64,000 bases of DNA from Ruminococcaceae bacterium BL-6. Lineage in GTDB: Bacteria; Bacillota; Clostridia; Oscillospirales; Acutalibacteraceae. The position numbers were made by a program, and so were the translations under genes. Shown here piece by piece: positions 1-7,154 of this stretch (within the stretch, counting starts at the first letter, position 1; each line of letters begins with the position of its first letter). The DNA is taken from assembly GCA_902810075.1 (NCBI GenBank), contig LR778135.1, forward strand, positions 1,488,001 through 1,552,000, in the 5' to 3' direction. A model generated the notes under the pieces. The model searched no databases. It worked only from the letters and a program-made list of their open reading frames with translations, and was not told the DNA's origin.

Positions 1-1231
1 CCTGATATTCTTTCTGCTTCAGCTCGTCGCTCAGCAGGGCGAAGCGGAACGGCCCTTCTCTGTAAGTAAACGAGTCGGCCCAATCGACCGCGGCTTCTTT
101 CGCGGTCGCGGCGAGCCCGACGGATGGCTGCCGGGGAAGCACGGGGGTCGCCGCGGGTGCCGATGCAGAAGCCTGGGCGCCGGTCATCCCCGTTGCCCCG
201 ATTACGACTGCAAGCATCACCGAGATGAGGATTCGTTTCAGCGTTGGCTTCTGATAATTCGATATCATGACGATTCTCCTTTTTATGAAATGTTTTTTGG
301 GCAGGATTCCCATGGAGCAGGGCGCCGTTTTCTCCCGGATTCCCAGCTCCAGCAGATGGATCAGCAGATGCCCGTACCGCTCCCGTTCCTCCGGCCGGAT
401 GCGCGACATCACCATCGCGTCGCAGGAAACCTCACAGTCCTGCCGCAGCCGGTAAAAAGCGTACCAGACCAGCGGGTTGAACCAGTAAAGTGCTTTGAGG
501 ATGACGGTCAGCCAGACAACAGGGATGTCTTTTCTCTTCCAATGGGCCAGCTCGTGCAGCAGGACATATTTCAATTCCTCGTCGGAGATCTGCCCGATCA
601 GATATTCCGGGATCAAAAGCTTCGGATGGACCACACCGTAAAGGGCAGGGGAGCTTACCGCTTTCGTGTACAGCATCGGGATGTCGGAACGAACCCGGAG
701 GGCCGACTTTGCCTCACGGCAGATATCCTGGATCCGGGCGTCCGAAACGGGGAGGCCGTCTTTTGCCTTTCCCATAAAACGCAGATTCAGGACGAGCGCA
801 TAGGTGAGGGAAGACAGGACGCCGCCCAGCCATACCACGGCCAGGCCGGATTCGGCGGGGGAGTAGGGGGCCGTGCCCGTGCGGTGCGCTTCTTTGCCGC
901 TGTCTGCGGCAGGAACGGAGGGCTTTTGACCCGCTGCTTTCGCCGGGGAGACTGTTCCGCCCGGGATATTCGGGCTTCCTTGGGAAGGAAAGAGTTCCCC
1001 GCTCTGCACGAGCCGGTTCAGCGGCGTCAGCAGATTCAGCGCGCTCGCGGGGCTTTGCACCGAATACGGGATCAGAAGCCGAAGGATCAGCAGAATCCAG
1101 ATCCAGTATTGAAACGCGGCGCCTGCTCTGCGGTAAAAAAGTTTTTTTGCGAGCAGGATCAGCAGGATCAGCACGCAGCTCGGCAGGACCGCCGACAGCA
1201 CCCATCGGGAAACAGACATCAATACGGTCAT
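1..1231 (-). CDS. blaR1: BlaR1-type M56 sensor metalloprotease (partial)
   Basis: Membrane-bound antirepressor protease that in the BlaR1/MecR1 family senses beta-lactam or wall stress and causes inactivation of the partner BlaI repressor. I translated it from the minus strand starting at ATG 1231; it stays open to the window edge (about 410 codons), so the C-terminus is missing. The N-terminus is hydrophobic with several membrane segments. The zinc-protease signature HELAHW starts near residue 226, and a downstream CEVSCD supplies the usual third (Glu) ligand. A further membrane segment (ISVMLAVVIGATG) leads into an extracellular domain. The ATG overlaps the blaI stop (ATGA). The true ligand is unknown, since many clostridial members do not control beta-lactamases. 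Confidence 0.88.
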   Translation of the reverse strand, partial: MTVLMSVSRWVLSAVLPSCVLILLILLAKKLFYRRAGAAFQYWIWILLILRLLIPYSVQSPASALNLLTPLNRLVQSGELFPSQGSPNIPGGTVSPAKAAGQKPSVPAADSGKEAHRTGTAPYSPAESGLAVVWLGGVLSSLTYALVLNLRFMGKAKDGLPVSDARIQDICREAKSALRVRSDIPMLYTKAVSSPALYGVVHPKLLIPEYLIGQISDEELKYVLLHELAHWKRKDIPVVWLTVILKALYWFNPLVWYAFYRLRQDCEVSCDAMVMSRIRPEERERYGHLLIHLLELGIREKTAPCSMGILPKKHFIKRRIVMISNYQKPTLKRILISVMLAVVIGATGMTGAQASASAPAATPVLPRQPSVGLAATAKEAAVDWADSFTYREGPFRFALLSDELKQKEYQ

Positions 1232-1632
1232 TCAGGCTCCTTCTTTCCATCGGGGCTTTTCCGGTCGAGGATATCCTTCAGCTGGTCGATTTCCCGTTCG
1301 GTCAGGTTTTCTTCTTCCAGGATGTTTGCAAGCATCAAGCTCAGGGATCCGTTATAGACTTTTTTCAGGAAGGCTTTTCGCTCCACTCGCTGACATTCGC
1401 ACTGTGTCACAAGCGGCGTACATAAATTAGGGGAAACCGCTTTGTCGATGCGGATCAGGTTTTTCTTTGCGAGGCGGCTGAGGAGCGTATAGATCGTGTT
1501 GTCTTTCCAGTCTGTGACGGATTTTACCTGTTTGACGATTTCATTGGTCGGGATGGCGTCGTTTTTCCAGACAGCCTCCATCACCCGCCATTCCGCCTCT
1601 GTGATTTTGGGTTTTCCGGTTTCATGATTCAC
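1228..1632 (-). CDS. blaI: BlaI/MecI family repressor
   Basis: Winged-helix transcriptional repressor of 134 residues, the family's normal length. The N-terminal part (ITEAEWRVMEAVWK, then TIYTLLSRLAKKNLI) is the typical BlaI DNA-binding domain; the C-terminal half is the dimerisation region that the partner protease inactivates. The start is GTG at 1632 with AAGGTGAT upstream. It is translationally coupled to the M56 sensor by an ATGA overlap. Two CTAC-N4-GTAG dyads lie directly upstream, so autoregulation is very likely. Induction by wall-active compounds is inferred from the family; no beta-lactamase gene is visible in the window. Confidence 0.93.
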   Translation of the reverse strand: MNHETGKPKITEAEWRVMEAVWKNDAIPTNEIVKQVKSVTDWKDNTIYTLLSRLAKKNLIRIDKAVSPNLCTPLVTQCECQRVERKAFLKKVYNGSLSLMLANILEEENLTEREIDQLKDILDRKSPDGKKEPE

Positions 1633-1645
1633 GATATCACCTTTT

Positions 1646-1697
1646 CTACAATTGTAGTGGATACCGCTATACTACGTCTGTAGAATCAATAAGTCAA
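1646..1697 (-). promoter_or_regulatory. blaI promoter with two BlaI-type operators
   Basis: Minus-strand promoter: -35 TTGACT (1692-1697), 17-bp spacer, -10 TAGTAT (1669-1674). One dyad, CTAC-GTCT-GTAG at 1672-1683, overlaps the -10; a second, the perfect palindrome CTACAATTGTAG at 1646-1657, sits at the transcript start. Both match the TACA/TGTA half-site style of BlaI/MecI operators. Confidence 0.8.
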
Positions 1698-1831
1698 CAG
1701 TTGTTGCAACTCTGTAACGAGTTCTGACAGGATTGTCACCACAGGTTTGTTCTTCTGCCGCTGCAATCGGGAAGATCGGCCCGCGTCTTGAAAAATCCGG
1801 TCCGCAATTTCCAGATTTTAACCTTTTTTTA

Positions 1832-1860
1832 TTGATTTTTTCCCTGGAATCAGCTATGAT
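1832..1860 (+). promoter_or_regulatory. Promoter of the lytic transglycosylase gene
   Basis: TTGATT (1832-1837), 17-bp spacer, TATGAT (1855-1860), about 34 bp ahead of the ATG at 1894. It diverges from the blaI promoter about 140 bp away. Confidence 0.6.
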
Positions 1861-1893
1861 AGAAGCGGTTAAAAAAATGCTGGTGGTGAGAAA

Positions 1894-2625
1894 ATGATCA
1901 ATACCGATGTGACCATAAGGCCGGGGGCGTCCGTTGCTCCGGCGGTCTCCGGACAAAAGGCGGAAAGAACCGACGTTTCCTCCGCTTTTGCGGGTCTGTT
2001 TCGAAATGCCGTTTCCGGCGCATCCGGAAACCTCGATGAAATTTTCACAAAAGCTTCCGAACGATATGGGGTTCCCGTGAATCTTCTGAAGGCCGTTGCA
2101 AAGGCGGAGTCGAATTTCCGCCCGGACGCCGTCTCTTCGTGCGGGGCGCAGGGGGTTATGCAGCTGATGCCCTCGACGGCGCGTTCGCTCGGGGTAGATG
2201 ATGCTTTTGACCCCGAACAGAACATTATGGGGGGCGCGAAATATCTCGGGGGGCTTCTGGACCGCTACGGCGACCCAAAGCTTGCGCTTGCGGCCTACAA
2301 TGCAGGGAGCGGGAACGTCGCGAAATACGGCGGGATTCCCCCGTTTCAGGAAACGAGGAATTACGTGGAAAGGGTGATGGGCTACGCGGGGGAGGATATT
2401 TCCCTTCCCGATCTGCCTTTGGACAACTCAGTTTCCTCGTCTGCTTCCCTGCTGTTTCCGGCGGAGAGCGGAGAGACCGGCCTTGCGGGGATTTCGTTCA
2501 CGAGCGAGGATTACGCGGAATTCCTCCGCCTGCTGGCGCAGCAGATGAAGCAGAGCGCGCTCAGCACGGCTCTAAGCGCCGCTGATATCGGCAGTCTGTA
2601 CGGATCTTCGGAAAATAACGCTTGA
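1894..2625 (+). CDS. Lytic transglycosylase (SLT domain)
   Basis: Peptidoglycan lytic transglycosylase of 243 residues that would cleave the MurNAc-GlcNAc bond. The SLT domain covers about residues 48-170: the catalytic Glu is E72 in AKAESNFRP, followed by GAQGVMQLMPSTA and LALAAYNAGSGNV. There is no N-terminal signal peptide; about 45 low-complexity residues precede the domain, as in the YjbJ/CwlQ-type enzymes of Bacillus. The C-terminal 70 residues are not recognised. GGTGGTGAG precedes the ATG. It is monocistronic, with its own promoter and terminator. Export route unknown. Confidence 0.88.
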   Translation: MINTDVTIRPGASVAPAVSGQKAERTDVSSAFAGLFRNAVSGASGNLDEIFTKASERYGVPVNLLKAVAKAESNFRPDAVSSCGAQGVMQLMPSTARSLGVDDAFDPEQNIMGGAKYLGGLLDRYGDPKLALAAYNAGSGNVAKYGGIPPFQETRNYVERVMGYAGEDISLPDLPLDNSVSSSASLLFPAESGETGLAGISFTSEDYAEFLRLLAQQMKQSALSTALSAADIGSLYGSSENNA

Positions 2626-2740
2626 AATGCGGAACCGCGCTTTTAAAAGGAGCTTCTGCCTGAAAAAATTCCGGAGATTCCTGATGCCGGAAATCCTCAC
2701 AGGTACCATCACTTTCCATTCACTCAAAACATAAAAGAAT

Positions 2741-2800
2741 AACAGCCTGTCCCTTTTCCGCGATTGTCATTCCGCCGGAAAAGGACAGGCTGTTTTGGTT
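2741..2800. terminator. Bidirectional intrinsic terminator
   Basis: Near-perfect inverted repeat of about 19 bp (AACAGCCTGTCC... / ...GGACAGGCTGTT) with a 15-nt loop, followed by TTTTGGTTT. It lies between the convergent transglycosylase and carboxypeptidase genes. Confidence 0.85.
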
Positions 2801-2862
2801 TCATCCGAAGCTTATGAAAAGAAAGGGCGGTGGAAGAAAAGCAGCATTTTTTCTTTCAGGAA

Positions 2863-3819
2863 TTAATTTTGTCCCAGAGCCTGGTAAACTTCGCGCGCGT
2901 CGTCGATATCGTACTGTTCGGATTTGTGGTCTCCCTTTGCGCCGGCGGTGACAAGAATATATTCCTGTCCGTTTTTTCGGGCTAGGCTTGCAAGGCAGAG
3001 CCCGGCTTCCTCGGTATATCCGGTTTTTCCGCCCAGGATTTCCCCGCCCGGGATCGCCTGATCTTCCAGATTTTGAAACAGGGTGCTCTGAAACGTGACT
3101 CCATCCGGATGCTTGTTCGTGGGCGCCGTGGAATGGCGCGAGGAGGTAAAAATGTCCCGGAAGGTTTGATTTTGGAGCGCATAGCGGAGAAGCGCCGACA
3201 GGTCTTTCACGGTCGTATAGTGGTTTTCGTTCTGAAGCCCGGTCGAATTGGAAAAATGGGTGTGGGTCATGCCGAGCTCTTTTGCTTTCCGGTTCATCTT
3301 TTCCGCAAATTCCTGTTCCGATCCGGAAATTTTGTCCGCAAGCCCGATACAGCATTCCGCTCCGCTCGGCAGCATGGCGCCGTACAGCAGGTCGATCGCC
3401 CGTACTTTTTCCCCGGGCTGGAATCCTGCCATGGATGCGTCCGCCCGATACAGCGGCCGGAACAGGGAAGGGGAAAGCTCGATTTTCTGCTGAAGATCCG
3501 GCAGATTTTCGATTGCGACGATGACCGTCATCATTTTGGTGAGGGAAGCGGGATAAATCTTTTTTTCGCTCTGCTTCTGCATCAGGACGGAACGGTCGTC
3601 CAGCCGGACCAGAACTGCGCACGGGCTGTGCAGGTTGGAAATAGAGACACTAGGGTCCTGCGCCAATGTGATCGTCGGGCCGGATGCCCCGGAACCCGAC
3701 GCGGCTGTTTTGAGCAGCCGGCCGATCCCGGCGGCGGAGCCGGATTTGAAGATAAAAGCCAAAATAACCGCGGTCAGGAGAAAAACGGAACATCCGAATC
3801 TTTTTCTGTGATTTCGCAA
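2863..3819 (-). CDS. Serine-type D-Ala-D-Ala carboxypeptidase (peptidase S11)
   Basis: Penicillin-binding D,D-carboxypeptidase of 318 residues that trims the terminal D-Ala from peptidoglycan stems. Residues 10-30 form a signal peptide or anchor. The catalytic SxxK is S92-L-T-K95 (YPASLTKMM) and the KTG motif is K265-T-G (GGKTGYTEEAG). The SxN motif reads S152-G-A154, so the usual Asn is Ala. The start is TTG at 3819 with AAGGAG upstream. It follows vanRS on the same strand, and a response-regulator box lies in the 94-bp gap, so it is a likely target of that system, in the position vanY often takes. It is S11-type rather than the zinc VanY of VanA operons. Confidence 0.88.
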   Translation of the reverse strand: MRNHRKRFGCSVFLLTAVILAFIFKSGSAAGIGRLLKTAASGSGASGPTITLAQDPSVSISNLHSPCAVLVRLDDRSVLMQKQSEKKIYPASLTKMMTVIVAIENLPDLQQKIELSPSLFRPLYRADASMAGFQPGEKVRAIDLLYGAMLPSGAECCIGLADKISGSEQEFAEKMNRKAKELGMTHTHFSNSTGLQNENHYTTVKDLSALLRYALQNQTFRDIFTSSRHSTAPTNKHPDGVTFQSTLFQNLEDQAIPGGEILGGKTGYTEEAGLCLASLARKNGQEYILVTAGAKGDHKSEQYDIDDAREVYQALGQN

Positions 3820-3889
3820 AAGTAAAACAGCTCCTTATTCTGTACTGCTTCCATTCAACCACAGAGCAGGGAGCAATGTTGGAATTTCA

Positions 3890-3910
3890 TCTTATCAACC
3901 TCTTAAGATT
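3890..3910 (-). promoter_or_regulatory. Response-regulator box upstream of the carboxypeptidase gene
   Basis: On the minus strand this reads CTTAAG-N5-GATAAG within a 21-nt block, two half-sites at 11-bp spacing as bound by OmpR/PhoB-type regulators. Nearly the same block (CTTAAG-N5-CATAAG) occurs upstream of vanR at 5814-5834, with shared flanking bases. Confidence 0.65.
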
Positions 3911-3913
3911 TTC

Positions 3914-5050
3914 TTACAGCGGAAGCTTTACCGTGAATACGGTATGTTCCGGGCCGCTTTCCGCCGAAATCGTGCCGCCGTGGGCCGTCACGATCTCCTT
4001 GGCGATGGCAAGGCCGAGGCCCGCTCCCCCGGTATCGGCGGAACGGGCGGAATCCAGCCGGTAGAATTTTTCAAAAATCGTGTCCAGCTTCTGCGGGGGA
4101 ATCGCGTCCCCATGGTCGGAAAAGGTGATGACTGCGGTTTTGTCCTGACGCTTCGCCGAAATATCGATCACGCTGTTTTCGTAGCTGTAGGCGATCGCAT
4201 TTTTCAGAACGTTGTTGAACACCCGCGCCAGCTTGTCCGCGTCGCCCGTCAAAATCAGGCTTTCCGGCGCATGGACGGCGGCTTTTCTTCCTTTCGGGAT
4301 CAGCATGGGATAAAATTCGTCCGCCATCTGCCGGAGCATCAGGGAAAGGTCGATTTTGCTTTGATTCAGCACAAGAGACTGTAAGTTGAAGCGGGTGATA
4401 TCGAAAAATTCATTGATTAATTCTTCCAGCCGATATGCTTTTTGCAGCGCGATACCTGTGTATTTCTCTTTTTGTGTTTCCGGCATATCCGGCGCCTCAT
4501 TCAAAAGACAAAGGTAGCCGATGACGGAAGCCAGCGGCGTTTTCAGATCGTGGGCCAGATAAGTGATCAGATCGTTCTTTCGCTGCATTTCAGCCTGCGC
4601 AAGCTGGCGGCTGCGCTGTTCCATCTCTTTCAGCTGCATCAGCTGAAGCTTGAATTCTTCGTATCCCTGCGGCAAAGCGGGCAGATTTTGATCCGGCAGC
4701 AGGACCTGTCGCATTGCGCTTGAAATTTGGTTCATGATTTGCCTGGATTTTTTCTTTGCGGAACCGTAATAGATCAGACAGCCTAACAAAACGATGGCTG
4801 CAGCTCCGACAACGAACGCAATGCAGATGAATTTTTTCATGGCATGCCAGTTGAATTGCGTTTCCACAAGGGTGCCGGGAATGCCCTGATGGGTATGTTC
4901 AATTTCCAAAATGAAATTATTGTAAATCCAATCGGCAAAAAAGCGGTTTGTGATTCCCTTATCCAGAAGGAACAGAACGCCAATACTCAATACTATGGCA
5001 CCTGCTACAATCAGAAATATCTTAACCGGAGGCTTCAGCTTACTTTTCAA
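3914..5050 (-). CDS. vanS: VanS-type sensor histidine kinase
   Basis: Membrane histidine kinase of 378 residues. Two membrane segments (about 11-29 and 74-95) enclose a short extracellular loop of about 45 residues. The phosphoacceptor is H167 in AHDLKTPLASVIGY, followed by the N box (NNVLKNAIAYS), GDAIPP, the F box (FEKFYRLD) and the G box (GGAGLGLAIAKEI). The small outer loop and sequence style match VanS/VanSG-like kinases. The start overlaps the end of vanR by 11 bp. Partner: VanR. The signal is not readable from sequence; a wall-active ligand is inferred from the family. Confidence 0.9.
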   Translation of the reverse strand: MKSKLKPPVKIFLIVAGAIVLSIGVLFLLDKGITNRFFADWIYNNFILEIEHTHQGIPGTLVETQFNWHAMKKFICIAFVVGAAAIVLLGCLIYYGSAKKKSRQIMNQISSAMRQVLLPDQNLPALPQGYEEFKLQLMQLKEMEQRSRQLAQAEMQRKNDLITYLAHDLKTPLASVIGYLCLLNEAPDMPETQKEKYTGIALQKAYRLEELINEFFDITRFNLQSLVLNQSKIDLSLMLRQMADEFYPMLIPKGRKAAVHAPESLILTGDADKLARVFNNVLKNAIAYSYENSVIDISAKRQDKTAVITFSDHGDAIPPQKLDTIFEKFYRLDSARSADTGGAGLGLAIAKEIVTAHGGTISAESGPEHTVFTVKLPL

Positions 5051-5738
5051 TTTTATAGCCGACCCCCCACACTGTTTTGATATATTTGGGATGCTCCGCG
5101 GAATCGCACATTTTCTCGCGCAGGTGCCGGATATGCACCATGACCGTGTTGCTGCTGTTGCTGTAGTATTTTTCGCCCCAAACCTCCCGGAACAGTTCTT
5201 CCGAGCTCACCACATGGCCCCGGCGGGAGCTGAGGACCCATAAAATAGAGAATTCCGTCGGCGTCAGGGAAAGGGGTTTTTCGTTCAGGATGCATTCGTG
5301 CGTATCCTGATTCAGGATCAGGCCCGAAAATTCGAGGATGGATTCTTCCTGCGCCGGTTCGGCGGAATTATACCGGGTGAATCTGCGGAGCTGCGCTTTC
5401 ACGCGGGCGACCAGCTCCAGGGGCTGGAACGGCTTTGTGACATAGTCGTCGGCGCCGAGCGTCAGGCCGGTGATCTTATCGACTTCCTCCTCTTTTGCCG
5501 TCAGCATGATTACGGGGAAATTGTGCTTTTCACGGATTTTCCGGCAGAGGGTGAAGCCGTCGATGTCCGGAAGCATCACGTCGAGGATCGCAAGATCGGC
5601 CGGCTCCGATTCCACGCTTTTCATCGCATCCCTGCCGTTATAAAATTTGTGCACGTCGAACCCTTCGTTTTTCAGGTAGACTTCCACCAGGTCCGCTATG
5701 GCCCGTTCGTCGTCCACGACCAGAATATCGGCACCCAT
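5040..5738 (-). CDS. vanR: VanR-type response regulator (OmpR family)
   Basis: Two-domain DNA-binding response regulator of 232 residues. The receiver domain has the acidic pair in VVDDE, the phospho-accepting D53 (LAILDVMLPDIDG) and the conserved Lys in YVTKPF. The C-terminal winged helix carries LTPTEFSILWVL and VMVHIRHLREKM. I start it at ATG 5738; an open frame continues about 50 codons upstream, but MGADILVVDDE is the natural beginning of the fold. It forms an operon with vanS. Autoregulation is likely, because the 5814-5834 box lies directly upstream. Confidence 0.92.
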   Translation of the reverse strand: MGADILVVDDERAIADLVEVYLKNEGFDVHKFYNGRDAMKSVESEPADLAILDVMLPDIDGFTLCRKIREKHNFPVIMLTAKEEEVDKITGLTLGADDYVTKPFQPLELVARVKAQLRRFTRYNSAEPAQEESILEFSGLILNQDTHECILNEKPLSLTPTEFSILWVLSSRRGHVVSSEELFREVWGEKYYSNSSNTVMVHIRHLREKMCDSAEHPKYIKTVWGVGYKIEK

Positions 5739-5813
5739 CGTTCCGCCACTCCCATCCCTTGTGAATTTCATTCCCATCTTAAAACAAAACGCAAAACCAT
5801 ACCCGTGCAATTT

Positions 5814-5834
5814 TCTTATGAAAACCTTAAGATT
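5814..5834 (-). promoter_or_regulatory. Response-regulator box upstream of vanR
   Basis: Minus strand CTTAAG-N5-CATAAG, the counterpart of the box at 3890-3910. Position and spacing suit VanR autoregulation. Confidence 0.6.
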
Positions 5835-6017
5835 CCCTAAAGAAGCGCGGCACGCCCGCTTCTCATCTAATATATACGAAAATGATCGAAAAATCAATTT
5901 GATCGGCAGCAGAGGACTTTTCGGCTGTGCGCTTTTGCATTTCGGGGATGCTTTCCGATTTTTGTTTCCGTATAATGGGAATCCTTTTCTTTCGAAAATA
6001 GAAAATCAACAAAACTC

Positions 6018-6046
6018 TTGATAATTGGAATCCCTTATGATATAAT
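6018..6046 (+). promoter_or_regulatory. Promoter of the two-gene membrane protein unit
   Basis: TTGATA (6018-6023), 17-bp spacer, perfect TATAAT (6041-6046). The first coding start is 207 bp downstream, leaving a long untranslated leader. Confidence 0.75.
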
Positions 6047-6052
6047 ATTGAC

Positions 6053-6204
6053 AAATATTTTTGCCGCCTGAAGCGGCAAACTGCCTGCTGAAGCGGGCAT
6101 CGCATGTCTTGCTCTGATTCATCCGGAATATTCTGAAAAATGATAGAATGGCATACTTGTGGAGATTGCCGAATCCGAAGAAACGGGTTTGTCAGTCTTT
6201 TTTT
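6053..6204 (+). promoter_or_regulatory. Structured 5' leader ending in a terminator (candidate riboswitch/attenuator)
   Basis: From the expected transcript start the leader holds two tandem, similar hairpins (6061-6079, arms TTGCCGC/GCGGCAA; 6082-6099, arms TGCC/GGCA with GCT/AGC inside). A third small stem follows (ATTCT 6130-6134 / AGAAT 6145-6149). Then comes a terminator: a 14-bp stem (6164-6177 with 6184-6197, one mismatch plus G-U pairs, 6-nt loop) followed by seven T. The gene's Shine-Dalgarno lies 34 nt beyond. A terminator between promoter and gene implies conditional readthrough. I cannot match it to a known riboswitch class. Confidence 0.6.
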
Positions 6205-6252
6205 ATTTTCTGCGCACAAATCATTTTACATAGATCAAGGAGGATTTTTATT

Positions 6253-6669
6253 ATGGCATGTTTTCTGGCACCCGCGGCGGAGGCCATCGTTGTTTCCGTC
6301 ATCAGGAGAAGGGAAGAAAAAAAGGAGGAGGCCATTCGGAAAAACACCGTGCTGCCCGCTGCGGCGGCCATTTCCGAAAGCAGGATTCCGTGGAGCCGCA
6401 AGCTCGGCTGGCTGACCAAAATGCTGTGGGGCGGCGTTTTTCTGCTCGCTATCGAGCACATCTGGCACGGGGAGGTGGTTCCGTGGCCCCCGTTCCTGAC
6501 GGCGATGAACAATCCCGCCGACATCCGGCCGATGCTGATGGAGATCCTTACGGTCGGCGGAACGATGGTGCTGTTTGTAACCGCGGTCTGGTTCGTCATG
6601 ACTTTGGTGGCGGACCGCATCTATCAAAAATCGGCCGTACCGGCGGCTGTGGAAAACAGGGGGCAGTAA
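6253..6669 (+). CDS. Conserved-looking small membrane protein
   Basis: Protein of 138 residues, not recognised. An N-terminal stretch (MACFLAPAAEAIVVSVI) is followed by a charged segment (RRREEKKEEAIRKN), then two hydrophobic segments at about 60-75 and 104-126. The start at 6253 is set by AAGGAGG nine bases upstream; an in-frame ATG at 6148 lies in the leader and lacks a ribosome binding site. It sits behind the terminator-bearing leader and is followed after 3 bp by another small membrane protein, with larEBC downstream. A link to nickel or lactate metabolism is only suggested by position. Confidence 0.75.
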   Translation: MACFLAPAAEAIVVSVIRRREEKKEEAIRKNTVLPAAAAISESRIPWSRKLGWLTKMLWGGVFLLAIEHIWHGEVVPWPPFLTAMNNPADIRPMLMEILTVGGTMVLFVTAVWFVMTLVADRIYQKSAVPAAVENRGQ

Positions 6670-6672
6670 CAG

Positions 6673-6960
6673 ATGTGTTTGATGATCACCCTGCTTGCGG
6701 CCGTTGTTTCCACGATCGTCTGGTATGTCAACGCGCCGCAGAACAAGCTGAAACTGGGGACGCTCAGCCTGATGTACTGGGGCGCGTCCCTGATGTGGAC
6801 GGTCGACGGCTTCTTCTGCATCGCAGAGGGCGAGCCGTTTCTGGATCTCAGCGCCGGAGACGCCCTCTTGGGGCTTTTGATCATAATCTGCGGCTTGGCC
6901 GCCTGGCTGCTGATTTTGCTTTACAGCGACCCGAAGAAAGTGTTCCAGTTCAGGAACTGA
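6673..6960 (+). CDS. Small membrane protein, second gene of the pair
   Basis: Protein of 95 residues with three predicted membrane segments (about 3-19, 30-50, 64-84) and little soluble sequence. Not recognised. It starts 3 bp after the preceding gene's stop, so the two are probably cotranscribed and may form a heteromeric membrane complex. The C-terminus (YSDPKKVFQFRN) is basic, suggesting a cytoplasmic end. Confidence 0.7.
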   Translation: MCLMITLLAAVVSTIVWYVNAPQNKLKLGTLSLMYWGASLMWTVDGFFCIAEGEPFLDLSAGDALLGLLIIICGLAAWLLILLYSDPKKVFQFRN

Positions 6961-6965
6961 AATGA

Positions 6966-7063
6966 CAGCGATTCCACTAATAGTTGTGAACCCGGTTTTG
7001 TTCCTCCCCTCCTTTCGCGGGGGAGGAGCAAAAACAAATTCTACGTCTTAGCTGGAAATGCGA
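6966..7063 (-). repeat. Fold-back element, family 1, copy C
   Basis: About 98-bp imperfect inverted repeat in the gap between the membrane pair and larE. Read on the minus strand it matches copies at 32317-32417 and 41206-41301: a TTTCCA start, GTAGAATTTG, the central hairpin (CTCCTCCCC/GGGGAGGA), AACAAA, CCGGGTT, and a TGGAAT end. Confidence 0.75.
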
Positions 7064-7079
7064 TGGAACAGACTGCGAA

Positions 7080-7113
7080 GCACCGGTTCTGGAAAAACCT
7101 TTGCCGGTGCTTT
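7080..7113 (+). terminator. Possible terminator of the membrane protein pair
   Basis: Stem GCACCGG / CCGGTGC with a 17-nt loop followed by only TTT. The U-tract is weak, so partial readthrough into larE is possible. Confidence 0.4.
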
Positions 7114-7154
7114 GCGATACCGGCCGGCGCTGCGGCTGAAAAAAGGAGGAAACA

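Noticed and set aside
290..1357. Plus-strand frame of 355 codons at the left edge
   Set aside because: It is the antisense of the M56 sensor gene, whose HELAHW motif and ATGA coupling to blaI are decisive.
6105..6137. Ten-codon Ser-rich frame in the same leader, a possible leader peptide
   Set aside because: No convincing Shine-Dalgarno, and the residue pattern does not point to an amino-acid attenuator; noted only as a possibility.
6140..6415. Frame of 91 codons starting in the leader at 6140
   Set aside because: It crosses the leader terminator and overlaps the well-started gene at 6253 in another frame.
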